NCBI GenBank assembly: GCA_029776225.1
Contig: JAKOTR010000022.1
Span: forward strand, 186,001 to 250,000
Source: Acidobacteriota bacterium
GTDB lineage: Bacteria > Acidobacteriota > Terriglobia > Bryobacterales > Bryobacteraceae
DNA length: 64,000 nt
Reading direction: 5' to 3'
The stretch's first letter is position 1; each line of letters starts with the position of its first letter. Below the pieces are notes generated by a model. That model searched no databases and was not told the origin of the DNA. It saw only the letters and a list, made by a program, of their open reading frames with translations. Below, piece by piece: positions 1 through 7,086 of the stretch. A program made the translations under genes and the position numbers.

Positions 1-1577
1 CAAGCAGGTATGGTCTGCGCGAACATGGCCTGCGGAACTTCAATATTGCCTACTGGAACCTGGGAACAGCACAACTCTTGGAGCGGTCCGTACAGCGCCA
101 CGAGGGACTGTTCGCCACCGGAGGGCCCTTCGTCGTACGGACGGGCCAGTTTACCGGGCGTTCTCCGAGAGACAAGTTTATTGTTCGGGACGACGTTACC
201 GAGTCCACGGTGAACTGGGGTCCGGTAAACCAGCCGATGTCGGCAGAACACTTCGACCTGCTGTACAGAAAGATGCTGGCGTACCTCCAGGGCCACGATC
301 TCTTCGTACACGATTGTTTTGCCGGCGCGGATCCCAGGTACACAATGCCCATACGGGTGATTACACAGCGCGCCTGGCATTGCCTGTTCGCGCGGCAACT
401 GTTTATCCGCCCCAACCCGCTGAAGACCGAGGACCACGTCCCCGAATTCACCATCTTCTTCCTGCCGGGCTTTCACGCCGACCCCGCCGAGGACGGCACC
501 AACTCGGAAACCGCCATCGTCATCAACTTCAAAAAGAAGGTGGTGCTGATCGCGGGCACCAGCTATGCCGGGGAGTTGAAAAAGTCCGTCTTCACGGTGC
601 TCAATTACCTCCTGCCCGAGCGCGGCATTCTGCCCATGCACTGTTCGGCCAATATGGGGGCGGACGGCAAAGTAGCGTTGTTCTTCGGGCTTTCCGGCAC
701 GGGCAAAACCACGCTATCCGCCGACCCGTCCCGGCGGCTGATCGGCGACGACGAGCACGGCTGGAGCGACGACGGCGTGTTCAATTTCGAGGGCGGGTGC
801 TACGCCAAGACGATCCGGCTCTCCCGCGAGAAGGAACCGCAGATCTGGAACGCCATACGGTTCGGAACCATTCTCGAAAACGTCGTAATCGACACCGAGA
901 CGCGGCTTCTGGACTACAACTCCGACGTGCACACCGAGAATACGCGCGCAGCGTTCCGGCTCGCCTTCATGAACAATGCGGTGCTCCCGAGTGTTGCCGG
1001 CCATCCCTCGCACGTTGTGTTTCTGACGGCCGATGCCTTCGGCGTGCTGCCGCCGATCGCGCGCATGGACCCGGACCAGGCCATGTACCACTTCTTGAGC
1101 GGCTACACGGCAAAAGTGGCGGGTACGGAGCGCGGGCTGGGCAAGGAACCCAAGGCAACGTTCAGCGCTGGGTTCGGCGAGCCGTTTCTGCCGCGCAGCC
1201 CGGATGTCTATGCGAAGATGCTCGGCGAACGGATTGCGCGCCACCGGGTATCGTGCTGGCTGGTGAACACGGGATGGAGCGGCGGTCCGTACGGAGTCGG
1301 GGAGCGCATTGAGCTCGAGTACACGCGCGCCATGGTGAGCGCGGCGGTAGAGGGGCACTTGGATAATGTGCCCACGAAGCCCGATCCGATTTTCCATGTG
1401 CACGTGCCCGAGAACGTTCCGGGCGTTCCGCCGGAGCTGCTGAATCCGCGCGGCATGTGGAAGGACAAGGCGGCCTACGACCGCTTCGCGCTCGAGTTGA
1501 GCGCACGTTTTCACGAGAACTTCAAACGCTTTTCGGGCGCTGCCGGCGGCGAGGTGCTTTCGGCCGCTCCGGGTTAG
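1..1577 (+). CDS. pckA: Phosphoenolpyruvate carboxykinase (ATP), 5'-partial
   Basis: This gene makes the cytosolic gluconeogenic enzyme that converts oxaloacetate and ATP to phosphoenolpyruvate, CO2 and ADP. The reading frame (first full codon at base 3) is open to the left edge, and the first residues (RNFNIAYWNL) already match the conserved N-terminal part of the family, so the true start lies outside the window. The TTG at 78 is not the start. Visible hallmarks are RTGQFTGRSPRDKFIV near the N-terminus, the kinase-1a P-loop GLSGTGKTT (about nt 688-714), the following metal/ATP site IGDDEHGW, and a C-terminal NTGWSGGPYG. The stop overlaps the stop of the convergent FAD oxidoreductase by 4 nt. 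Nothing in the visible part is degenerate. Confidence 0.96.
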   Translation, partial: SRYGLREHGLRNFNIAYWNLGTAQLLERSVQRHEGLFATGGPFVVRTGQFTGRSPRDKFIVRDDVTESTVNWGPVNQPMSAEHFDLLYRKMLAYLQGHDLFVHDCFAGADPRYTMPIRVITQRAWHCLFARQLFIRPNPLKTEDHVPEFTIFFLPGFHADPAEDGTNSETAIVINFKKKVVLIAGTSYAGELKKSVFTVLNYLLPERGILPMHCSANMGADGKVALFFGLSGTGKTTLSADPSRRLIGDDEHGWSDDGVFNFEGGCYAKTIRLSREKEPQIWNAIRFGTILENVVIDTETRLLDYNSDVHTENTRAAFRLAFMNNAVLPSVAGHPSHVVFLTADAFGVLPPIARMDPDQAMYHFLSGYTAKVAGTERGLGKEPKATFSAGFGEPFLPRSPDVYAKMLGERIARHRVSCWLVNTGWSGGPYGVGERIELEYTRAMVSAAVEGHLDNVPTKPDPIFHVHVPENVPGVPPELLNPRGMWKDKAAYDRFALELSARFHENFKRFSGAAGGEVLSAAPG

Positions 1578-3094
1578 ACGGAGTCCTCCTCCGCAACTCG
1601 CCGCGGCACGAGGGGCTGGGAAGCGTCCATCGCCTTCAGTTCCTCCTCGGTGACCATCGAGCCTTCCTCGTGATAGTCGGCTTCCACGTTCACCTGCCAG
1701 AGGTCGTAGCGCGCGCCCAGAATGTTGCGCGCGGCCAGCATGGCCGTCAGCATTGAGTGGTCCTGGTTGTTGTAGCGGTGCATGCCGTTCCGCCCGACGA
1801 GCTGAAGGTTCGGCACCACCCGGAGAAACTCGCGCACGGCGGCAAGGCCGCGGCGGTAAACGCCGTCGTAAATCGGGTAGGCCTTTTCAACCCGGAGGAC
1901 AGCGCCGTCCACGACGTTTTTCGGATCGACGAGCCCGAGCGTCTCCAGTTCCTTCTTCGCCATCGCGATCAGATCTGCGTCCGGCGTCGTCCAAAGGCCG
2001 TCTCCCTCGAAGCAGAAATACTCCAGGCCCAGGCAGCTCATGCCGGGTTCGGGCACCATCTCCGGGCTCCAGTTGCTGTAGTTCTGGATGCGCCCGACAG
2101 CGACGTTCGGATCGTGCACGTAAATCCAGTTGTCCGGGAAGAGGTTCGTCCCGCGCACCATGAGGGCGACGGTGAGGAAGTCGCGGTAGTGAAAATCGCC
2201 AGCGGCGCGGCGCACGTTTTCGGGAGGTTCGGGGTCCAGGCATTGGATCAACTCGCGGATCGGCATGCTGCTGATGAAGTGATCGCCGGTGTACAGGCGC
2301 CCGCCCGCGCGGACAGCTTTCACGCGTCCCGGCTCCCAGTAGATGCGCTCGATGGGCGCGTGAAACACCACGCGGCTTCCGCGCGCTTCCACGATCTCTT
2401 TCGTCTTCGTCCACATCATTCCCGGCCCGCGGCGCGGGTATTCGAACTCGTGGATCAGAGTCTTGATGACTTCCTGCTTGCTCTGCCTGCGCTTCGGCCG
2501 CAGCGCGTTCCAGATCACCGACGTAAACGAAAGTCCCCGGATGCGCTGTGCCGCCCACTCGGCCTGAATCTCGCGGCAGGGAATCCCCCAGACTTTTTCG
2601 GTGTAGGTTTTGAAAAATGTTTTGAACAGCCGCTTACCGAAACGGTTTGAAACCCATGCCTCGAGGTTTTCCTCGGGCTTTTCCGGAAACAGCCTTGCCC
2701 GGATATAGCTCAAGCCGCACAAGAACGATTCGAAGATGCCCAGGCCCATCAGCGCATTCACGGGCTCGAGGGGGTAGTGGAAGAATTTGGACTTGTAGTA
2801 GATGCGCGATAGCCGGGGACGCTTGATGAAATCGGGTCCCAGCACCTCGTGCCACATACGGTCCACCAGCGACACCTTGGTGAAGAACCGGTGTCCGCCG
2901 ATGTCGAACAGGTAGCCCTTGTAGTCGGCCGTGCGCGATAACCCGCCCACCACGGAATCCTTCTCCAGCACGACGCTGCGAACGGAGTTTTTCGAGAGTT
3001 CGTAGGCGGCAGTCAGTCCCGCCGGACCGGCCCCAATGATCACAACAGGATACTGCTCGCATTCGGGATTTTGTTCGTGCACGTGTGGCAGCAT
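1574..3094 (-). CDS. FAD-dependent amine-oxidase-like oxidoreductase (UDP-galactopyranose mutase/protoporphyrinogen oxidase fold)
   Basis: The 506-aa product opens with a dinucleotide-binding Rossmann motif (VVIIGAGPAGLTAAYELS, GxGxxG at residues 21-26). A glutamate follows in VVLEKDSVVGGLSR, and then GGHRFF, as in UDP-galactopyranose mutase-like and protoporphyrinogen-oxidase-like flavoproteins. The C-terminus carries LVGRNGMHRYNNQDHSM, a typical second FAD contact. It is probably a cytosolic flavoprotein acting on a sugar nucleotide or lipid, but the substrate cannot be read from the sequence. ATG at 3094 is preceded by GGAGG at very short spacing. A GTG five codons in, at 3082, has more normal spacing and is a real alternative start. 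The frame stays open much further upstream, but that part has no family similarity and antisenses the sugar epimerase, so it is not coding. Its stop overlaps that of pckA. Confidence 0.88.
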   Translation of the reverse strand: MLPHVHEQNPECEQYPVVIIGAGPAGLTAAYELSKNSVRSVVLEKDSVVGGLSRTADYKGYLFDIGGHRFFTKVSLVDRMWHEVLGPDFIKRPRLSRIYYKSKFFHYPLEPVNALMGLGIFESFLCGLSYIRARLFPEKPEENLEAWVSNRFGKRLFKTFFKTYTEKVWGIPCREIQAEWAAQRIRGLSFTSVIWNALRPKRRQSKQEVIKTLIHEFEYPRRGPGMMWTKTKEIVEARGSRVVFHAPIERIYWEPGRVKAVRAGGRLYTGDHFISSMPIRELIQCLDPEPPENVRRAAGDFHYRDFLTVALMVRGTNLFPDNWIYVHDPNVAVGRIQNYSNWSPEMVPEPGMSCLGLEYFCFEGDGLWTTPDADLIAMAKKELETLGLVDPKNVVDGAVLRVEKAYPIYDGVYRRGLAAVREFLRVVPNLQLVGRNGMHRYNNQDHSMLTAMLAARNILGARYDLWQVNVEADYHEEGSMVTEEELKAMDASQPLVPRRVAEEDSV

Positions 3095-3223
3095 ACCTCC
3101 CCAGATGGTACACCGGATCCGCCGGCCCCCTGATTTCCCGGCGGTGAATGCTTTGATTTTAGCATCCAGAGCAGGCCGCCCGTGAGCGGACTTGCCCTTC
3201 ACCGCGCGGCGGCGCGAGCTTGA

Positions 3224-3252
3224 TTGACTTCCCCTCCGGTGTTTGATGTAAT
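3224..3252 (+). promoter_or_regulatory. Sigma-70-type promoter with almost no leader
   Basis: A -35 element TTGACT (3224-3229) and a -10 element TGTAAT (3247-3252) are separated by exactly 17 nt. Each matches consensus at five of six positions. The expected start of transcription, about 3259, lies only a few bases before the ATG at 3263, and no Shine-Dalgarno sequence precedes that ATG. The transcript is therefore probably leaderless or nearly so. This is inferred from sequence only. Confidence 0.5.
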
Positions 3253-3262
3253 CTTCTCCGCC

Positions 3263-4117
3263 ATGAAATTCGGGGTGAACGCCTTTATCTGGACGGCGAA
3301 TTTCCGGCGCGAGAATCTTTCGCTGCTGCCCATCATCAAGGAATGCGGTTTCGACGGAATCGAAATCCCGTTTTTCCAGCGCAGCGAATTCGACGCCGCG
3401 GACATCCGCAAGGGACTCGAAGAGAACGGTCTGGAGTGCACCGTTTGCTCGGTGATGCCGGAGGGCCTGACGATTTTCAGCGAGGATGCCTCCGTGCGAC
3501 GGAAAGCTCTCGGGCATCTGGAAGACCTGGTCAAGGCGGCTGCCGAAGTCGGCTCGAAGCTGGTTGCCGGGCCGATGTACTCCCCGGTAGGTTTTCTGCC
3601 TGGCCGGCGCCGCACCGCCGATGAATGGGCGCGCGCGGTGGAAAGCTATCAGGCGCTGGCACCCACGCTGGCCAGCTACGGCGTCACCCTGGCCATCGAA
3701 CCGCTGAACCGCTTCGAAACCTTTTTCCTGAACACAGCCGCGGACGCTGCCGCGCTCTGCGCCGAGGTCAATCATCCCAACATCGGCGTGCTGATCGATA
3801 CTTTCCACGCCAACATCGAGGAGAAAAGCATTCCGGCCGCGTACCGGACGGCCGGCCGCTGGTTGAAGCACGTGCACACCTGCGAGAACGATCGCGGAAC
3901 CCCGGGCACGGGGCACGTGGACTGGCCCGGCGTTTTTGACGCCTTGCGCGAAGTACAATACGACGGCTGGCTGACGATCGAGAGCTTTGGGTTCGCGCTC
4001 GGCGGCATCTCCGCCGCAGCCTCGATCTGGCGCGATATCGAGCCGTCCCCCGAGTCCATCGCCTTCGACGGCGTTCGCTTCCTCAAGCAGAGGCTTGCCA
4101 TGGCGGCTGCAAAATAG
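3263..4117 (+). CDS. Sugar phosphate isomerase/epimerase (xylose-isomerase-like TIM barrel)
   Basis: The 284-aa product resembles D-tagatose/D-psicose 3-epimerases of the AP-endonuclease-2-like TIM-barrel family. These cytosolic enzymes use a metal ion held by two Glu, one Asp and one His. Candidate ligands in the expected order are Glu146 (AIEPLNRFE), Asp179 and His182 ([11 protein letters not shown]), His205 (KHVHTC) and Glu240 (LTIESFG). The frame continues 13 codons upstream to a TTG at 3224, but ATG 3263 begins the conserved strand MKFGVNAF and follows a good promoter, so it was chosen. Seven bases separate it from the secreted DUF1080 protein downstream. The two are probably co-transcribed and may act in one sugar-degradation route. 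The exact substrate is unknown. Confidence 0.85.
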   Translation: MKFGVNAFIWTANFRRENLSLLPIIKECGFDGIEIPFFQRSEFDAADIRKGLEENGLECTVCSVMPEGLTIFSEDASVRRKALGHLEDLVKAAAEVGSKLVAGPMYSPVGFLPGRRRTADEWARAVESYQALAPTLASYGVTLAIEPLNRFETFFLNTAADAAALCAEVNHPNIGVLIDTFHANIEEKSIPAAYRTAGRWLKHVHTCENDRGTPGTGHVDWPGVFDALREVQYDGWLTIESFGFALGGISAAASIWRDIEPSPESIAFDGVRFLKQRLAMAAAK

Positions 4118-4124
4118 AAGGTGT

Positions 4125-4757
4125 ATGAAGGTACTGGCCTGCTTCTTACTCACCGCCGCGATGGCCGTCTGCGCGGAGCCTGGTTTCACGCCGCTGTTCG
4201 ACGGCAAGACGCTTAAGGGCTGGACGCTGGTGGGTGGCCGCGGTCCTGGCTACATCGTGGAAGACGGCAAGATCGTCTGCCCGGCCGACGGCGGCGGCAA
4301 CCTGTTCACCGAACGCGAATACGCCAACTTCATCTTCCGTTTTGAATTCAGAATGGAGCCGGGAGGCAACAACGGCATCGGCATCCGCGCGCCGCTCAAA
4401 GGCGACGCCGCATATCAGGGGATGGAAATCCAGATCCTCGACGACCAGCACCCCAAGTACAAGAGCTGGATCAAGCCCGAACAGCACCACGGCTCGGTTT
4501 ACGGCCTCATCCCGGCGCGCACCGGTTTCCTGAAGCCGGCCGGCGAATGGAATGAGGAAGAGATTACGGCGGACGGCCGCCGGATCACCGTGAAGCTCAA
4601 CGGTGTCATCATTCTCGACGCCAACCTGGACATCATCAAGGAACCCGAACTGCTGAAGCGCCATCCCGGAGTCTTGCGCACCTCCGGCCACATCGGCTTT
4701 CTCGGCCACGGCACCCGGGTGGAGTTCCGCAACATACGCATCAAGACGCTGCCCTGA
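4125..4757 (+). CDS. Secreted DUF1080 (3-keto-disaccharide hydrolase-type) protein
   Basis: The 210-aa product starts with a clear signal peptide ([17 protein letters not shown], probable cleavage before EPG). It continues directly into the DUF1080 fold: [13 protein letters not shown], then [19 protein letters not shown] and the terminal VEFRNIRIK. Pfam calls this domain a 3-keto-disaccharide hydrolase. It is a concanavalin-like beta-sandwich, usually exported and common in Planctomycetes, Bacteroidetes and Acidobacteria. A Cys sits near the end of the signal, but the residues before it (MAV) are not a good lipobox, so ordinary signal peptidase cleavage is more likely. GAAGG lies upstream of the ATG. 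Pairing with the preceding epimerase suggests breakdown of an oxidised sugar or glycoside; that is inference. Confidence 0.88.
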   Translation: MKVLACFLLTAAMAVCAEPGFTPLFDGKTLKGWTLVGGRGPGYIVEDGKIVCPADGGGNLFTEREYANFIFRFEFRMEPGGNNGIGIRAPLKGDAAYQGMEIQILDDQHPKYKSWIKPEQHHGSVYGLIPARTGFLKPAGEWNEEEITADGRRITVKLNGVIILDANLDIIKEPELLKRHPGVLRTSGHIGFLGHGTRVEFRNIRIKTLP

Positions 4758-4799
4758 TCCGGGCGGATTGGCACGCCGCATGCTCAGACGCAAAGTAGG

Positions 4800-5240
4800 G
4801 TGGCCGTTTCTCGTGTGCGCGGAAAGACCCGGGCGCTGATTGTGGCTGTAATCGCGCTCGAGGTTTTCGGCAACTTCTTTCTGAGTCTGGGGATGCGCGA
4901 CGTAGGCCGGCTGGTGGTTCTCTCGCCGCTGCCCTATCTGATGGCGCTGCTCAATCCGTGGGTGGCGTTTGGGTGCACGCTGCTGGCCGGCTGGATCGCC
5001 CTGCACCTGGTTCTGCTCAGCCGCGCCGACCTGAGCTACGTTCTGCCTGTCACCGCGATTTCCTATGTGTTTACGGCGCTCATGGGCGATGTTTTTCTGC
5101 GGGAGGCGGTATCGGCCTCGCGCTGGCTGGGAGTCGCCTTGATCACGGCGGGCGTGATGGCGGTGTCGCGGACCCGGCCGCGGACCACTCCGAGGATCCG
5201 CCGCGGCGGGCTGATCCATCCCGCATCGGGAGCCGATTGA
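4800..5240 (+). CDS. EamA/SMR-like small membrane transporter, first of a pair
   Basis: The 146-aa product has about four hydrophobic segments: ALIVAVIALEVFGNFFLSLG, the region around WVAFGCTLLAGWIALHLV, SYVLPVTAISYVFTALMG and WLGVALITAGVMAV. The motif LSYVLPVTAISYVFTALMGD with a following charged LREAVS is typical of the small drug/metabolite transporter superfamily. GTG at 4800 is the only reasonable in-frame start; a nearby ATG at 4780 is in another frame and stops quickly. The C-terminal tail is Arg/Pro rich. Another protein of the same fold follows after 3 nt, suggesting a two-subunit transporter. Substrate unknown; lipid-carrier-linked sugar flipping (ArnE/ArnF-like) or small-molecule efflux are both possible. 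Confidence 0.75.
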   Translation: MAVSRVRGKTRALIVAVIALEVFGNFFLSLGMRDVGRLVVLSPLPYLMALLNPWVAFGCTLLAGWIALHLVLLSRADLSYVLPVTAISYVFTALMGDVFLREAVSASRWLGVALITAGVMAVSRTRPRTTPRIRRGGLIHPASGAD

Positions 5241-5243
5241 TCC

Positions 5244-5606
5244 ATGAAATGGGTGCTCGTCGGGATGATCGTCGTCTCCAACACGGTCGGAGACATCCTC
5301 TGCACCTATGGGATGAAGCGCCGGGGCGAGGTCGACGACTTCCGGCCGACGGCCCTTGGCAGGTTGTTTGCCGAGATCAGCCGCGACCGCTACATCATCG
5401 GGGGATTCGTTGCGCTGGCGGCCGGCTTCTTCGCGCTTATGGCGCTGCTCTCGATAGCCGAACTCAGCTTCGCCATCCCGGCGACGGCGGCCAGCTACGT
5501 GGTGGAAACCATGCTTGCGAAAGCGATCCTGAAGGAGCGGGTGAACTGGGTCCGGTGGGCGGGCGTTTCGCTGGTGGCCTGCGGGGTTGCGCTCATCGCG
5601 TTCTGA
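5244..5606 (+). CDS. EamA/SMR-like small membrane transporter, second of a pair
   Basis: The 120-aa product has four predicted membrane helices and ends LVACGVALIAF. It contains the SMR/EamA-like stretch IAELSFAIPATAASYVVETM followed by a charged LKERVNWVRW, which matches the corresponding position of its upstream partner. The gene begins 3 nt after the previous stop, so the two are very likely translated together and may form a heterodimer, as in the ArnE/ArnF flippase or paired SMR proteins. No glutamate equivalent to the conserved EmrE Glu14 is evident in the first helix, so a drug/proton antiport role is not supported. Substrate unknown. Confidence 0.75.
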   Translation: MKWVLVGMIVVSNTVGDILCTYGMKRRGEVDDFRPTALGRLFAEISRDRYIIGGFVALAAGFFALMALLSIAELSFAIPATAASYVVETMLAKAILKERVNWVRWAGVSLVACGVALIAF

Positions 5607-5663
5607 TTCCGCGGAAAAGTAAAAGTTCCGGCGGCTCTGCCGATATGTCGTCATGGACCAATC

Positions 5664-6032
5664 GTGGAGACGCTGAACCCATCCAAGACTTTTGACGTTA
5701 CAGCCTTGCTCGACCGGCTCGGGGGCGACTGGGAGTTCCTGAAAGAAATCGCGGGCGTGTTCCTCGATGACTGCCCCAAACTGCTGGCCGATATCCATGA
5801 AGCCGTGCTCAACCGCGATTCCGAGCGGCTGGCGCACGCGGCTCACACGTTGAAAGGGGCGGTGTCGAATTTCGGCGCCGAATCCGCGCGGCGGGCGGCG
5901 CTTCAGCTGGAACAATTGGGAAGAGCAAAGAACCTGGTTCCCGCGACCGAGGCCTATGCGGCTCTGGAGCGCGAACTCGGCAGATTCACCGAAGAGCTCG
6001 CCAAGCTTTCCCGGGAGCTTTCGTCCCGTTAA
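5664..6032 (+). CDS. Hpt-domain phosphotransfer protein
   Basis: This 122-aa cytosolic protein is almost entirely one histidine phosphotransfer (Hpt) four-helix domain. The key motif HAAHTLKGAVSNFGA is present, with the phospho-accepting His in the HxLKG pattern. Such proteins relay phosphate between hybrid histidine kinases and response regulators. GTG at 5664 is the only in-frame start close to the domain; neighbouring ATGs at 5645 and 5653 are out of frame. No kinase or regulator gene lies next to it, so its partner is elsewhere. It lies 57 nt after the transporter pair and is followed by a 126-nt gap holding the mqnD promoter. Confidence 0.85.
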   Translation: METLNPSKTFDVTALLDRLGGDWEFLKEIAGVFLDDCPKLLADIHEAVLNRDSERLAHAAHTLKGAVSNFGAESARRAALQLEQLGRAKNLVPATEAYAALERELGRFTEELAKLSRELSSR

Positions 6033-6132
6033 TCTTGCGGTTGTCCAGACCCTTCGCGGTTTTCCGCGCCCCTCGCTGAAATTTCCGTGTAAAAAATTCC
6101 GCTGGGCGTACACAACTTCTGCGGAGCGGGTC

Positions 6133-6141
6133 TGCTATAGT
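6133..6141 (+). promoter_or_regulatory. Extended -10 promoter before mqnD
   Basis: The sequence TG-C-TATAGT matches the extended -10 pattern TGnTATAAT at all but one informative position. No good -35 hexamer lies 17 nt upstream. The ATG of mqnD is 17 nt after the -10 element, so the leader would be only about a dozen bases long, with at most a weak Shine-Dalgarno-like AAGAAG. Confidence 0.4.
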
Positions 6142-6158
6142 AAGAAGTTCCTCAACGT

Positions 6159-7001
6159 ATGACGGCCTCACCGTTGGAAATCGTGTGCGCCCACAGTCCG
6201 GATTCAGACGATGCGTATATGTTCTATGCGCTCGCGACGAAGAAAATCCGGTCGCGCCTGGTCTCGTTCCGGCATGTCCTCGAAGAAATCGAGGTGCTCA
6301 ATCGCAAGGCGCATGAAGGCTGTTACGCCCTGACCGCGATCTCGTACCACGCCTACCCGTATGTAGCGGACAAATATGTCCTGATGGCGAGCGGTTCGAG
6401 CGTCGGGGACGGTTACGGCCCGATGCTGGTATCGTCGCGGCCGCTGGCTCCGGAAGAGATCAAGGGGAAGAGGATCGCCGTTCCCGGCAAGCTCACCACG
6501 GCTTACCTGGCGCTGCAGATCTGCGAGCCCGATTTTGAAGCGCTGGTCGTTCCCTTCGACAAGGTCATCGATGCCGTGGCCGACCAAACGGCCGACCTGG
6601 GCCTGGTGATCCATGAGGGGCAATTGACTTATGTCAAAGGGGGCTTCCACAAGGTGCTCGATCTCGGGGCGTGGTGGAAGGCCCAGTTTGACCTGCCTCT
6701 GCCGCTCGGCGCCAACGCGCTGCTGCGGTCGCTTTCGCCCGAAGTGAGGACCGAGTGCTGCCGCCTGATGCGGGAGAGCATTCAGTACGCGCTCGACAAT
6801 CACGAGGAAGCGCTGAATTACGCCATGCAGTTTGCCCGCGACATGGATACGCGGCTGGCGGAAAGATTCATTGGCATGTACGTCAACCACTACACGGTGG
6901 ACGGCGGCGAACTCATCCCCCGGGCGGTGCAGAAACTCTTCGATTTGGGATTCGAGCGCGGCCTGATTCCGTTCCGCGCTACCGCCGAATTCATTCGCTA
7001 G
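6159..7001 (+). CDS. mqnD: 1,4-dihydroxy-6-naphthoate synthase-type protein (futalosine menaquinone pathway)
   Basis: The 280-aa product has the periplasmic-binding-protein-like fold of MqnD, which converts cyclic dehypoxanthine futalosine to 1,4-dihydroxy-6-naphthoate in the alternative menaquinone pathway. N-terminal AHSPDSDDAYMF (residues 11-22) stands where the better-known members have SPCPNDT. GPML (87-90), GKRIAVPGKLTTA and HEGQLTY, with the probable catalytic His152, follow at family-typical positions. There is no signal peptide, which fits an enzyme and not a transport protein. No mqnA, mqnB or mqnC is adjacent. The variant N-terminal motif leaves some room for a paralogue with another role. 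Confidence 0.85.
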   Translation: MTASPLEIVCAHSPDSDDAYMFYALATKKIRSRLVSFRHVLEEIEVLNRKAHEGCYALTAISYHAYPYVADKYVLMASGSSVGDGYGPMLVSSRPLAPEEIKGKRIAVPGKLTTAYLALQICEPDFEALVVPFDKVIDAVADQTADLGLVIHEGQLTYVKGGFHKVLDLGAWWKAQFDLPLPLGANALLRSLSPEVRTECCRLMRESIQYALDNHEEALNYAMQFARDMDTRLAERFIGMYVNHYTVDGGELIPRAVQKLFDLGFERGLIPFRATAEFIR

Positions 7002-7072
7002 CGCCCGCTTCACGCATTCAGCCGCGTCCCGATACCGGTGACGGGCCCGCAGCATGTCCAAGGCCATAGCCT

Positions 7073-7080
7073 GCCATAAT
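7073..7080 (+). promoter_or_regulatory. Possible extended -10 element abutting the HEAT-repeat gene
   Basis: CATAAT at 7075-7080 is preceded by TGC, giving an extended -10-like element. The ATG at 7087 lies just 6 nt downstream, about where transcription would start, so a leaderless message is possible. No -35 match is visible. Confidence 0.3.
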
Positions 7081-7086
7081 TGAGCT

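Noticed and set aside
4146-6113. 655-residue open frame on the minus strand opposite DUF1080, transporter and Hpt genes
   Set aside because: It is Arg/Gly/His rich with no family pattern and lies exactly antisense to well-recognised genes; long antisense frames are expected at this GC content.
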